A stretch of DNA of 64,000 nucleotides from JBFHFS01 sp041583495 (GCA_041583495.1 JBFHFS010000028.1:5636-69635), one strand, 5' to 3'; positions 43,746 to 53,356 are shown, numbered from the stretch's first letter. Notes: generated from the sequence alone by a model not told the origin. Made by a program: numbers and translations.

Positions 43746-45431
43746 CTATTTCTCCAGTCGGCGATATTTAATCCGATGAGGACCGGTATCTCCCAACCGG
43801 CGTTTTTTATTCTCCTCGTAATCGGTATAGCCCCCTTCGAAATAATAAACCGATGAGTTTCCCTCGAAAGCCAGGATATGGGTGGCCACTCTATCGAGGA
43901 ACCACCGGTCGTGCGAAATAATGACGGCGCAACCGGCAAAATCATCCAACCCCTCTTCCAGTGCCCGCAGAGTATTCACATCAATATCGTTGGTTGGTTC
44001 ATCGAGGAGCAACACATTGGCCTCTTCCTTAAGGGTGAGCGCCAGGTGCAGGCGGTTTCGCTCTCCTCCTGAAAGAATACCACACTTCTTTTCCTGATCG
44101 GCACCGGAGAAATTAAACCGGCCCAGATAGGCCCGTGCATTGATCTCTTTTCCGCCCATTCGGATAAGTTCCATCCCCCCGGACACAACTTCGTAAACCG
44201 ATTTTAAAGGATCAATTCCGGCGTGTGTCTGATCCACATAACCGGTTTTAACCGTTTCGCCTACTTCAAAAACGCCTGAATCCACTTGTTCCTGCCCCAT
44301 GATCATTCTAAAGAGGGTGGTTTTCCCGGCCCCATTGGGACCGATCACCCCCACGATACCATTTCGGGGAAGCTTAAAATTCAGGTCCTCGAAAAGTAAG
44401 CGGTCGTCAAATGCCTTAGCTACTTCGTGAGCCTCAATCACCTTTTCGCCCAGACGCGGTCCATTGGGAATAAATATCTCCAGCTTTTCTTCTTTTTCTT
44501 TAACCCCTTCCTGCATTAGATTCTCATAAGCAGAAAGACGGGCTTTCGATTTGGCCTGCCGCGCCTTGGGGCTCATCCTCACCCACTCAAGCTCTCGCTC
44601 CAGCGTTTTGCGACGTTTAGAGGCATGCTTCTCTTCGGTCTCCATCCGTTTGGTTTTCTGCTCCAGCCACCCGGTATAATTGCCTTTCCAGGGGATGCCT
44701 TCACCACGATCGAGCTCCAGTATCCAGCCGGCCACGTTGTCCAGAAAATAGCGGTCGTGCGTAATAGAAATAACCGTTCCCTTATATTCTTTCAAAAACA
44801 CTTCCAGCCACTGAATAGATTCTGCATCCAGGTGGTTGGTTGGCTCATCGAGCAACAAAATATCGGGCTGTTTCAGCAGCAAACGGCACAAGGCAACCCG
44901 TCGTTTTTCGCCCCCCGAAAGTGTGGCAACGATCTGATCTTCGGGCGGACACCGCAAAGCATCCATGGCACGATCCAATCTTGAATCCAGGTTCCAGGCA
45001 TCATGCTGGTCTATTTGCTCCTGGAGCTTAGCCTGCTCGTCCATCAAGGCTTCCATCTTGTCGGGATCTTCCAGTACTTCGGGTTCGCCAAACTTGAGAT
45101 TTACTGCCTCATAGGCCTTTAATACATCCACAATCTCTTTCACACCCTCTTCAACCACCTGCTTAACGGTTTTGCTGTGGTCCAGATGGGGTTCCTGCTC
45201 CAGGTAACCCACTGAGTAACCCGGTGAGAATACCACCTCTCCCATGTACTCCTTCTCCTCACCCGCAATAATTCTTAGAAGGGTTGACTTACCCGATCCA
45301 TTCAATCCGATGATACCAATCTTGGCCCCGTAGAAAAAAGAGAGGTAGATATTGTTAAGTACTTTTTTTTGCGGAGGAAACACCTTGCTTACCCCCACCA
45401 TGCTAAAAATAATCTTCTTATCGTCTGCCAT
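43746..45431 (-). CDS. ettA: ABC-F translation factor EttA
   Basis: This 561-residue cytosolic protein has two ABC ATPase domains and no membrane part. The start at 45431 (MADDKKIIFSMVGVSK) matches the family; an upstream in-frame Met at 45482 adds 17 residues and is unlikely. First domain: Walker A 'GLNGSGKST', signature 'LSGGEKRRVALC', Walker B 'ILLLDEPTNHLD'. Then the P-site tRNA interaction linker with a charged coiled coil (about 245-300), and the second domain 'GPNGAGKTT', 'LSGGERNRLHLA', 'VLLLDEPTNDID'. The arm insertion in domain 1 (EEGVKEIVDVLKAYEA) fits EttA. It binds the ribosomal E site and gates elongation according to ATP level. Confident for EttA over other ABC-F members. Confidence 0.93.
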   Translation of the reverse strand: MADDKKIIFSMVGVSKVFPPQKKVLNNIYLSFFYGAKIGIIGLNGSGKSTLLRIIAGEEKEYMGEVVFSPGYSVGYLEQEPHLDHSKTVKQVVEEGVKEIVDVLKAYEAVNLKFGEPEVLEDPDKMEALMDEQAKLQEQIDQHDAWNLDSRLDRAMDALRCPPEDQIVATLSGGEKRRVALCRLLLKQPDILLLDEPTNHLDAESIQWLEVFLKEYKGTVISITHDRYFLDNVAGWILELDRGEGIPWKGNYTGWLEQKTKRMETEEKHASKRRKTLERELEWVRMSPKARQAKSKARLSAYENLMQEGVKEKEEKLEIFIPNGPRLGEKVIEAHEVAKAFDDRLLFEDLNFKLPRNGIVGVIGPNGAGKTTLFRMIMGQEQVDSGVFEVGETVKTGYVDQTHAGIDPLKSVYEVVSGGMELIRMGGKEINARAYLGRFNFSGADQEKKCGILSGGERNRLHLALTLKEEANVLLLDEPTNDIDVNTLRALEEGLDDFAGCAVIISHDRWFLDRVATHILAFEGNSSVYYFEGGYTDYEENKKRRLGDTGPHRIKYRRLEK

Positions 45432-45523
45432 ATTTTTTTTAGTTATATTATTTTGATCCGGGAAACCCTCTGGAGCTGACACTCAAAACCGAGAACCAGA
45501 GCCCCAAAACAGTCCCCACCCTT

Positions 45524-46378
45524 TTACCTTATTCGTTTCAGGTCCTTTAGTTGAAAAGCATCATCCGAGGCCTTTCTGACCATGTCGTATTCGAAGTAAT
45601 AAAAAACAGGATCGGCCGCTCCTATCAGTATTTTATAAACCCTGGCTTTGAGTCTTGTTTTCTCTGGCCCCACTTTATGCAAAAATACCACATCCCTTTC
45701 TTTTTCAGCAATAGCCCGGGCTATTTTTTCGCGCGCCACAATTTTAAAGGGATGCGGATACACCTTGCGAATCTCCTCATAGGTATCAATCTCCGGAGCC
45801 AAATCTTCTTTAGTTAAATAAAGCGTTTTCCCTTTTAAATCGAATATGTTCTTATTGTAATATTTTAAACTGTTGTCTCCAATAAGCTCAGGGGAATCCA
45901 TCATCAACTGCACATGGCTTTGAATAAACCGTAAAAAGGCTTCCAGTTTGTAGCTGTATCCATCGTCCTCGGTTCTCTCATAGGCCAGTGGCAATGAACA
46001 TAAATCAGGCATATTCACCACAGAACCGCCCCTGCCCCCTCTTAACAGACTCAGAAAATTGTAGCTCGCTTCTGTGCGGTCTTTATTAAACGACGCCACT
46101 GTAACCATTAAAAAAGAGTAATGAGAGTCCCTGGCATATTGATTAAATTCGGAGCGCGAAATAAATTCAAAGGGGGTGATCGACCAGCTATTATTCATGG
46201 CCTCCTTAATTCCGGCATTAAAATCACTCAAAAGATTGTTCTCAAGAACCACCAGCGTTTTACTTTTCAGAAAACCCTGATAATCGGAGAGACCAGGAAG
46301 ATGTGCCTGACTAAAGAGTGTACTCACCATCAAACTTCCCAACACCCAACACAAAAACACTTTCTTTTTCATCACCAA
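45524..46378 (-). CDS. Secreted protein of unknown function
   Basis: A 284-residue protein with a signal peptide at about 1-24 (ending LFSQ); the start may be this ATG or the one two codons later (MKKKVF). The body has alternating helices and strands with recognisable words but no family I can name: 'KSKTLVVLENNLLSDFNAGI', 'SWSITPFEFISRSEFNQYA', 'LKGKTLYLTKEDLAPEI' and 'ADPVFYYFEYDMVRKASDD'. The layout, with a first segment about generating a value and a late segment describing a 'resource', is common to Bacteroidota proteins found near cell-envelope genes. It is divergent from the hybrid kinase-like gene across a 385-bp spacer. Probably periplasmic. Confidence 0.7.
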   Translation of the reverse strand: MVMKKKVFLCWVLGSLMVSTLFSQAHLPGLSDYQGFLKSKTLVVLENNLLSDFNAGIKEAMNNSWSITPFEFISRSEFNQYARDSHYSFLMVTVASFNKDRTEASYNFLSLLRGGRGGSVVNMPDLCSLPLAYERTEDDGYSYKLEAFLRFIQSHVQLMMDSPELIGDNSLKYYNKNIFDLKGKTLYLTKEDLAPEIDTYEEIRKVYPHPFKIVAREKIARAIAEKERDVVFLHKVGPEKTRLKARVYKILIGAADPVFYYFEYDMVRKASDDAFQLKDLKRIR

Positions 46379-46762
46379 TACTTTTTATCTCACTTTTTGG
46401 ATCGGTCGCCCCGGATTCATTTTGCCAAAATAAGTTCCCTCTCATTCGGGCATCAATGCTTCACGAGCGTCATAACAAAGCCAATTTAACAAACCAAATG
46501 CGCAAAGCCTTTAGCATTTAACAAATCACTTTCACGAAGGTTATAAAACACCCCGACATTAATCCATATTGTATGCCAAAATAAAACACAACGCTCCTAC
46601 CAAGCCGGCAAAAGAAGTAAAAAAAAAGCATTGAAACAAAAAGCCACTTAGCACATAAAAAGATGATAGGGCAACGGCCGACAACCGAATATTTTATATT
46701 ATCTTTATCAACTCATCAAAATATATGTGCCATTCATCAAAATATTGCAAGGAAAAAAATCT
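46379..46762. other. 384-bp divergent spacer
   Basis: AT-rich, no gene. It must hold promoters for the secreted protein (minus) and the signalling gene (plus). A near-match TATCTTTA lies at about 46699-46706 on the plus strand. A Shine-Dalgarno-like AAGGA at 46749-46753 precedes the ATG at 46763. Confidence 0.45.
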
Positions 46763-48505
46763 ATGATAACAAAAATACTCAACAGAGTCATCAGCCAATT
46801 CATTCCTGAGTTGAACGGAAAAGCAGACATAGAGAGTAAAACCCTCCTGTTAAATCTCACCAACTTCCTGTTTTTCATTATCGTACTAACCGAAGGTATC
46901 CTCTCTCTGATTAGCGAGGATTTGGCACTGGCGGCACCCCTACTTCTCTTTTCAATATTCTTCGCCATCAACTTTTTCCTTCCGGTACATGACGATCAGG
47001 AAAAACGCTACACGCTATTTTTCCTGACCATGGCAATGCTCACCCTCTCATTCTTTATTGTCACGGGAGGCAACAGCGGCATGGGTGGCATTTGGTCCCT
47101 GTTCTTTCCTTTCTTCGCCTTGTCCATCACAGGCCGCAGAAATGGCAGCTATTGGACCCTGGGCTTATTGGGTGTTATGCTGGGCCACTTTATTATTTGG
47201 CAATCCCTCTTCCCCTGGATGAACACATACTCCCTCTCGCACCAGCTTCTTTTTTCAGGTGCATACTGTGTGGCCTTCCTCCTGGCCTATGCCTTTCAGT
47301 TTATCCGTTCAGAAGTCTCCCTCGAAAAGGACCGGATGATATTGGAATCTGAAAATCAGAATAAAGCACAAGAGGGCCTGATCAATAAATTATCCTACCA
47401 AATCAGAACCCCCCTCAACAACATTACCGGAATTCTCGACATCATGGAAAACACCATCATGAACGAGGAACAACGCGACTATATCAACACCATTCACATT
47501 TCGACCAATAACCTTGTAAGCGTCGTAAATAATTTGGTCGTCACCTCCAAGTCGAACACCTTAAACATGCAGGAGAGCTCGACCTTTAACCTCTACACGA
47601 CACTAAACAACACGTTACGTCTTTTCTCAGGAGAAACCCCTAAAGTCAGGTTCAACTTATCCCTTTCGGCGGATATCCCCGGCACCCTCACGGGTAATTA
47701 CATCAAAATCAAACAGATATTCCTGAATCTCATCAACAGCATCCTCCGCTACAACAAACAACCCACCCGATACATCACCATCGAGGTTGAGCGACTGGCA
47801 GGGATGCCGGGGAAGGCAGAGCTTCTATTCAAACTAACCTCCAACATGTCCATCACCCCCCCCGACAAGTCGGACGAGTCGGACGATGGCTTTTTCAATT
47901 ATAAAGATGTCGACCGAATCAACAACAGCCGGATCATTCATCAACTGGACCTGGGTATTACCTTAAAGATTATCGAAGCCGATGGCCATTCCCTGACCAT
48001 CTTCCCCGAAAAAGGCAAAACGGTATTCGAGTTTACAGAATCCTTTATCAGTGGCCCGGGCTCATCACAACCATTGGACAACCCCAGCGAAAGGCGTGCT
48101 CCCGAGAGCTTCTCCAGACCCAGGGTTAACCTAAAAGATGCCAACATCCTTTTGGTGGAGGACAACTTCAGCAATCAACAAATCATTATTCTTTACATTA
48201 AGAATGAGATCAAAAAAATTGACGTGGCCTTCAACGGAAAAGAAGCTCTTGAAAAGTTCGGATATACCAAATACGACCTCATATTGATGGATATTCAGAT
48301 GCCCATTATGGACGGAATCAAAGCCACTCAAAAAATCAGGGAGATAGAGCAAAGCACCGGCACCCACACGCCCATTATCGCGGTAACGGCCAACGCCTTC
48401 CCCGAGGACAAAGAACGATGTCTGGCAAGTGGCGCCGATGATTACATCAGCAAACCATTTCAGCCTGAAGAGTTACTCCACATGATACGAAAGAATCTCT
48501 TATAG
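46763..48505 (+). CDS. Membrane hybrid 'histidine kinase' with degenerate kinase core and intact receiver
   Basis: This 580-residue protein could start at GTG 46727, but ATG 46763 has an AAGGA site. Six hydrophobic segments fill about residues 25-185, without an obvious periplasmic sensor. The dimerisation helix reads KLSYQIRTPLNNITG: at the place of the phospho-acceptor His in SHEIRTPLN there is Tyr212. The N box reads NLINSILRYN instead of NLxxNAxKF, and no DxGxG G1 box is visible (the region is PPDKSDESDDGFF). The C-terminal receiver is complete: acidic pair in LLVEDN, phospho-acceptor Asp510 in LMDIQMP, Thr in VTANA, Lys in ISKPF. It probably does not autophosphorylate; the receiver may be served by another kinase. 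It converges with the phosphatase gene below, overlapping by 6 bp. Confidence 0.85.
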   Translation: MITKILNRVISQFIPELNGKADIESKTLLLNLTNFLFFIIVLTEGILSLISEDLALAAPLLLFSIFFAINFFLPVHDDQEKRYTLFFLTMAMLTLSFFIVTGGNSGMGGIWSLFFPFFALSITGRRNGSYWTLGLLGVMLGHFIIWQSLFPWMNTYSLSHQLLFSGAYCVAFLLAYAFQFIRSEVSLEKDRMILESENQNKAQEGLINKLSYQIRTPLNNITGILDIMENTIMNEEQRDYINTIHISTNNLVSVVNNLVVTSKSNTLNMQESSTFNLYTTLNNTLRLFSGETPKVRFNLSLSADIPGTLTGNYIKIKQIFLNLINSILRYNKQPTRYITIEVERLAGMPGKAELLFKLTSNMSITPPDKSDESDDGFFNYKDVDRINNSRIIHQLDLGITLKIIEADGHSLTIFPEKGKTVFEFTESFISGPGSSQPLDNPSERRAPESFSRPRVNLKDANILLVEDNFSNQQIIILYIKNEIKKIDVAFNGKEALEKFGYTKYDLILMDIQMPIMDGIKATQKIREIEQSTGTHTPIIAVTANAFPEDKERCLASGADDYISKPFQPEELLHMIRKNLL

Positions 48506-51500
48506 AGGCTTAAATCCCATCACCAGCACATCATCAACCTGCTCATTTTCCGTGCCCATCCACTCCTCCAGCTTTTGGTGCAAAATCGATTTCTGGTCGG
48601 CAAAGGCCAGGCGGTGAATGTTCAGCAAAAGCAACCGGAAACGCCTGTATTTAAACTTCTTAAGTTCAGGCCCACCAAACTGATCCGGAAATCCATCCGA
48701 GAACAGATAGACCACATCCCCTTCGTTGAGGGTGCCCTCTTGTTTGGAGAAGACGGGTGAAACAGAATCCTTAAGGAACCCCAGAGGGTAGCGGTCCCCT
48801 TTGAAGGTATGAATTTGATTGTCTCGTACCAGATAGAAGCCGCCCAAAGCACCCGCAAACTCAAATGTCTGCTGCCCCCGATCGATGACCATCAGCGTGA
48901 TATCCATGCCATCGTTCACCTGATTATTGCCCCCCTTGCTCTGCGATTGTTTATGAAGGGTATTTATCAGATCTTCATTCATGGACTTTAAGATCTCATC
49001 GGGACTCTCCAGCCCCTGCACCTCAATGAGGTTCTTCAATAGGGCAATTCCAATAATCGACATAAATGCACCCGGCACCCCATGCCCTGTGCAATCCACT
49101 GCTGCCACAAAAATTTTGTCGCCCCGCTGGTGAAACCAATAAAAGTCTCCGCTCACAATACTACGCGGCCGGAGGTAAACAAATGAAGAGGGAAACACGG
49201 TTCGCAATGACTCTTCGAGGGGAATCATGGCCGACTGAATCCGTTTGGCATAGTTAATACTGTCGGTAAGACTTTGGTTGATATGCGAAAGCGCTTCCCG
49301 CTGAGCCTCAATTTGCTGTTTATCCACCGTTTTCTCCTTAAGAGAACGGTTCATCTTTTTATAGTGCCGTACCCGGTAGTTGATAAGCACCTGAACAACA
49401 AAGATGATGAGGAGGGCGTAAAAAGCATAGGCGTAATTCGACATCCACAAGGGGGGCGTTACGATTACATGCATCTCGAGCGGCTCGTTATTCCAGGTAA
49501 AATCATTGTTCGAGGCCATGACCTTAAGAACATACTCATCCGGCAACAAGTTGGAGAATATAATCTTATTTTCGCGGGTAACCGGACGCCAATCTTCATC
49601 GTAACCCTCCAGAAATACCTTATATCGGTTTTTCGTGGGATAGGTAAATTCCAATGCAGCGAAATTCACCTCCAGTGCCATATTTGCCCGATATTTGAAG
49701 GTGACGGTATCTTTGGTGCCAAATAGCTCCTCTACTCGTTCTCCTTTTTTGAAAATGGCCAGATCTGTAATGACCATTTTGGGCTGATTCAGGTTGTAGT
49801 TGATAGAATCGGGGTGCGCCCAGCAAAGCCCTTCGGCTCCACCAAAGAACAAGGTGCCATCCCTATCCTTAAAAACACTTCCCTGGTTGAACACAAAACC
49901 GGGTAATCCGTCGAAGGTATCGAAATTAAAAACCACCCCTCCGGAATTTATGCAAGCCACGCCCTTGTTTGTTCCTACCCAGGCCCGATGAGACTCGTCG
50001 GCGACTACCGAGTTGATCATATCGTTGGGCAGATTCTTATTCCCCCTCATAAACAAAGCGGTATCACTGCCCGAAGGAATCACCCAAAGGCCCGATCTGG
50101 TTCCGGCAAGCAAACCACCCGTGCCGTCGCAGCTCAAGGAGAGCACTTGAATGGTGTTTGGAGTGGCCCCCCCAAACTCAAACTGAATTTGGCGAAACTC
50201 CCGGGAGAGGGGATCAAAAACAGCGATCCCATGATCCGTCCCAATCCACAGATACCCGCGGTTGTCAAGCTGCAGGGCATTAACCCGGTTCGAGGAAGGG
50301 CCACCACCCATCCCTTCATCGAGGAAGAAGCTGTTAATTCCTTCCTGACTGTACTCGTATAATCCAAACTGGGTGCCTATCCACAGGCTGCCTGCCGAAT
50401 CATTAGCCAGCGCAAAAACCTCATTGTCACTCAACAGGGTTTCAATCTCTGAATTATCCTGGTAATGAAACTCCACGAACTCATTCAATGGCGGAATAAA
50501 ATAGTAAAGCCCGCTATTGGTCCCGGCCCATAATCGTCCGGTAAAGTCTTCGAACAATACATTCACCGCATCGTTGTCGGCATAATACCTTTGCGAATTG
50601 ATAATGTAATGCTCCGGCCGATGCGCAGAAGAGCGGTACCGGTAAATGCCCCTATTGAGAGTACCCAACCAAAGTTGCTCCTTTTGGTCCCGAAACACCG
50701 CCTGGAAGTTTACCGACTCCAGCTGATCGGGCGAAAAATGGTCGCGCGTCAGCGATTTAAACTTAGGCGGAGTCAGATCCAGCTTCAGGAGCCCGTTAAA
50801 GCGGGTGCCTATCCAGATAATCCCCGACTCATCCTGTATCAGCGTGGTAACATGGTGAGGAACCAGTATCCGGGAATCCTTTCTAATCAATTGATGCACC
50901 AGAAGGGATCTGTCAAAAACTTCGAGCCCTTTATGGGTACCCAGATAAATTTCACCATTGCTGAGCTCCAACATATCGTTGACCGTCCCTCTCATGTCAT
51001 GCGAATAGGCCGAGGGTGGGATCTCGATGGCCAACGGCTTTTGAAGATCAAACAATTTCAGGCCCGAAGGGGAAGCCCCCAGGTAACGGTCAACCGATAA
51101 ATAAAGAAGTTCCTGAACGGGTTCCCGCCCCGAAAGAACGCTCTCTCCCTTAAACGGGAAACGGGCAAACTGCCGGGTAGCGGTATTGAACCGGTTAAGC
51201 CCATCGCGCGTACCCAACAAAACAGAGGTGTCCGACTCGAGAAAAAGGGGATAGTGGTGCGATTGCGCCAGGTTAAAAACATTGAGATAGTGCCCATAAC
51301 TCTTAAAAACCGATGATTCATCATCGAAAAGAGAAAGATGCCCTTCGGTTTTGACCCAAAGCCGGTTGCGATTGTCAATCAAAAGACCATATACATTATT
51401 CCCGGGCAGGGAACCATGGTCATTTTCGTGGTGCAGATAAGTGGTAAACAGGCCCGACCTATAGTCCAGCTTACTCAATCCCCCATCCCGGGTCCCAATC

Positions 51501-51811
51501 CACAAATTATGATCCTTGTCCTGAGCAATTACCTGAATAAAGTTACCTGAGATAGAATGCGGGTCTTCGGGATTGTGCCGGTATACTTTGAACCCATATC
51601 CATCGTATCGGTTTAGCCCATCTTCAGTCCCCACCCAAAGAAAACCCTGATTATCCTGGAAAAGAGCAGTCACCGAATTACTGGAAAGTCCATCGGCTAT
51701 GGTAAAGCCCGGTAAACCCAAAGCAGAATCCTTCCCCTGGGCCCTGACGCTCAAAGACCATAAGAAAACAAACAATGCACAAATAAATAGTAATTTCCTC
51801 AATTGCTTCAC
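48500..51811 (-). CDS. Beta-propeller sensor with SpoIIE/PP2C phosphatase output
   Basis: This 1103-residue membrane sensor has a signal peptide at about 1-25 (ending SVRAQ), then some 14 Reg_prop repeats forming two beta-propellers to about 690 (units such as GFLWVGTEDGLNRYD and NLWIGTRDGGLSKLD), a Y_Y_Y domain at about 700-770 (LEVNFAALEFTYP, YKVFLEGYD), one membrane helix at about 785-810, a coiled coil, and a SpoIIE-type serine phosphatase at about 850-1103 (GDFYWFHQRGDKIFVAAVDC then TGHGVPGAFMSIIG, and 'VYLFSDGFPDQFGG'). The ectodomain is that of hybrid two-component sensors, but the output is a phosphatase, not a kinase, so its target is expected to be a phosphorylated anti-sigma-antagonist or similar. 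No STAS/anti-sigma pair is adjacent. Confidence 0.92.
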   Translation of the reverse strand: MKQLRKLLFICALFVFLWSLSVRAQGKDSALGLPGFTIADGLSSNSVTALFQDNQGFLWVGTEDGLNRYDGYGFKVYRHNPEDPHSISGNFIQVIAQDKDHNLWIGTRDGGLSKLDYRSGLFTTYLHHENDHGSLPGNNVYGLLIDNRNRLWVKTEGHLSLFDDESSVFKSYGHYLNVFNLAQSHHYPLFLESDTSVLLGTRDGLNRFNTATRQFARFPFKGESVLSGREPVQELLYLSVDRYLGASPSGLKLFDLQKPLAIEIPPSAYSHDMRGTVNDMLELSNGEIYLGTHKGLEVFDRSLLVHQLIRKDSRILVPHHVTTLIQDESGIIWIGTRFNGLLKLDLTPPKFKSLTRDHFSPDQLESVNFQAVFRDQKEQLWLGTLNRGIYRYRSSAHRPEHYIINSQRYYADNDAVNVLFEDFTGRLWAGTNSGLYYFIPPLNEFVEFHYQDNSEIETLLSDNEVFALANDSAGSLWIGTQFGLYEYSQEGINSFFLDEGMGGGPSSNRVNALQLDNRGYLWIGTDHGIAVFDPLSREFRQIQFEFGGATPNTIQVLSLSCDGTGGLLAGTRSGLWVIPSGSDTALFMRGNKNLPNDMINSVVADESHRAWVGTNKGVACINSGGVVFNFDTFDGLPGFVFNQGSVFKDRDGTLFFGGAEGLCWAHPDSINYNLNQPKMVITDLAIFKKGERVEELFGTKDTVTFKYRANMALEVNFAALEFTYPTKNRYKVFLEGYDEDWRPVTRENKIIFSNLLPDEYVLKVMASNNDFTWNNEPLEMHVIVTPPLWMSNYAYAFYALLIIFVVQVLINYRVRHYKKMNRSLKEKTVDKQQIEAQREALSHINQSLTDSINYAKRIQSAMIPLEESLRTVFPSSFVYLRPRSIVSGDFYWFHQRGDKIFVAAVDCTGHGVPGAFMSIIGIALLKNLIEVQGLESPDEILKSMNEDLINTLHKQSQSKGGNNQVNDGMDITLMVIDRGQQTFEFAGALGGFYLVRDNQIHTFKGDRYPLGFLKDSVSPVFSKQEGTLNEGDVVYLFSDGFPDQFGGPELKKFKYRRFRLLLLNIHRLAFADQKSILHQKLEEWMGTENEQVDDVLVMGFKPL

Positions 51812-51894
51812 AAATACCGGGTCAATAGTTCAATATATTTAGTCCTACGAAATTATAAAAAACGATGGAATGGCAGCCCTACACCCAATTAAAA

Positions 51895-51930
51895 ATTAAG
51901 GTCTGCCCCAAAAAAATGAGACAGACCCTG
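51895..51930 (-). terminator. Possible terminator after citrate synthase
   Basis: On the minus strand GGTCTG (51922-51927) and CAGACC (51900-51905) form a short stem around a T-rich loop. It is weak, and the T tract after it is short. Confidence 0.35.
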
Positions 51931-51988
51931 CGGTCCTGCAAATTGTGCCGATCGATTACGACCATAGAAATCAGCCAATCAACGTTTT

Positions 51989-53302
51989 CTAACCTTTATA
52001 ATTTACCTTTTCCATGAACCATTCCAGGTTTTGCGATTTGGGTCTCTCGAGTGGCAACCCATAGAGGCGGTCCCAAATAAGCTGGGTCAAAACACCCAGG
52101 GCTCTGGAAACCCCAAAGAGCATGGTATAAACCGGTATCTCGGTTATCCCGTAGCTGGTCAGCATACTCCCTGAAATGGCATCTACATTGGGCCATGGAT
52201 TCTTTACCTTACCGGTTTCCAACAGCACATCAGGCACCACTTCATAAATGGTTTTTATGAGTTTAATGAGCGGTGCATCGGGAATATACTTGTTGGCAAA
52301 ATCCAGTTGAACCGTAAAGCGCGGGTCGGTCTTGCGCAGTACCGCATGACCGTAACCTGGAATAACCTGTCCCGCTGCCAGCGTGGATTGAGCATATTGG
52401 CGAACCTGCTCCGCAGTAGGGTTCTCGGTTCCCAGCTCGTCAATCAGGCGATGCAGCCAGTGCATCACATCCTGATTGGCCATCCCATGGAGAGGACCGG
52501 CCAGCCCGTTCATGCCGGCAGAGAAGCTGTAATAAGGGTTTGAAAGCGCAGACCCGACCAAATGAGTGGCATGCGCTGAAACATTACCCCCTTCGTGATC
52601 GGCATGAATAACCATATACAGACGCAACAACCGTTTCACCTCCTCATCATCAAAACCCATCATATGCGACAGGTTCCCGGCCCAGTCGAGTGATGGATCC
52701 AGACTTATATATTGTTCGTTATGGAAAACACGCCGATAGATATAGGCAGCGATCACCGGCAGTCGGCTTATCAGGTCCATCACCCCCTCATACGTAGGAT
52801 CCCAATAATCTTTCTTATCCATTCCCGAAAGATAGGATCTTCTGAAGTGCGACTCGGTACTCATGGCCAGAATAGCCGAATTGAACTGAATCATGGGATG
52901 GGCGCTCTTGGGTAAAGCATTGATCACATCAAACACATGGTCCGGAATATTCTGTGCTCGTTCAGCCCACGATCGGCTCAAAAAGGCCACATCCTCATTG
53001 GTCGGCAACTCCCCTATGAGCATAAGATAGAACAGCCCCTCGGGCAAGGGTTCTCCGTCGTCCTTGATCTTGGGCAATTTTTCCCTCAACTCGGGAATAG
53101 AATATCCGCGAAAGCGAATTCCTTCTTCAGCGTCAAGCTTAGAGGTACAGGTCAGCAGGGACACCATCCCCTTCATGCCTGAAAAAACCTGATCAAGAGT
53201 AACTTCCTGAATAACCTGGCTGCCGTATTCTTTTTGAAGTTTCTTAACCAGTTCTGCCTTGGGACGACCTAATGCGATGAGCTTTTCCTTAATGTAGTCC
53301 AT
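51989..53302 (-). CDS. gltA: Citrate synthase
   Basis: This 437-residue cytosolic enzyme joins acetyl-CoA and oxaloacetate to citrate, the entry step of the TCA cycle. It shows the first active-site His region 'HADHEGGNVSAHATHLVGSA', the second in 'GLAGPLHGMANQ', the third in 'PGYGHAVLRKTDPR', and the C-terminal Asp/Arg region. Its length and the N-terminal extension place it with the longer, eukaryote-like Bacteroidota citrate synthases rather than the hexameric enterobacterial ones. It stands alone with a 417-bp leader region that contains a CATACGTATG palindrome. Confidence 0.95.
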   Translation of the reverse strand: MDYIKEKLIALGRPKAELVKKLQKEYGSQVIQEVTLDQVFSGMKGMVSLLTCTSKLDAEEGIRFRGYSIPELREKLPKIKDDGEPLPEGLFYLMLIGELPTNEDVAFLSRSWAERAQNIPDHVFDVINALPKSAHPMIQFNSAILAMSTESHFRRSYLSGMDKKDYWDPTYEGVMDLISRLPVIAAYIYRRVFHNEQYISLDPSLDWAGNLSHMMGFDDEEVKRLLRLYMVIHADHEGGNVSAHATHLVGSALSNPYYSFSAGMNGLAGPLHGMANQDVMHWLHRLIDELGTENPTAEQVRQYAQSTLAAGQVIPGYGHAVLRKTDPRFTVQLDFANKYIPDAPLIKLIKTIYEVVPDVLLETGKVKNPWPNVDAISGSMLTSYGITEIPVYTMLFGVSRALGVLTQLIWDRLYGLPLERPKSQNLEWFMEKVNYKG

Positions 53303-53337
53303 AGTAATTGAGTATAAATAATAAATAATTGACTAAT

Positions 53338-53356
53338 GTAATCATACGTATGTTAC
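53338..53356. promoter_or_regulatory. Palindrome upstream of citrate synthase (operator-like)
   Basis: GTAATCATACGTATGTTAC is a dyad with a perfect 10-bp core (CATACGTATG at 53343-53352) and GTAA/TTAC outer arms offset by one base. It lies about 40 bases above the start codon, a fitting place for a dimeric regulator. No protein is assigned. Confidence 0.35.

Noticed and set aside
43496..43945. 149-residue minus-strand frame overlapping the end of ettA
   Set aside because: About 200 bases lie inside ettA in another frame and the rest has no start or recognisable domain; treated as spacer.
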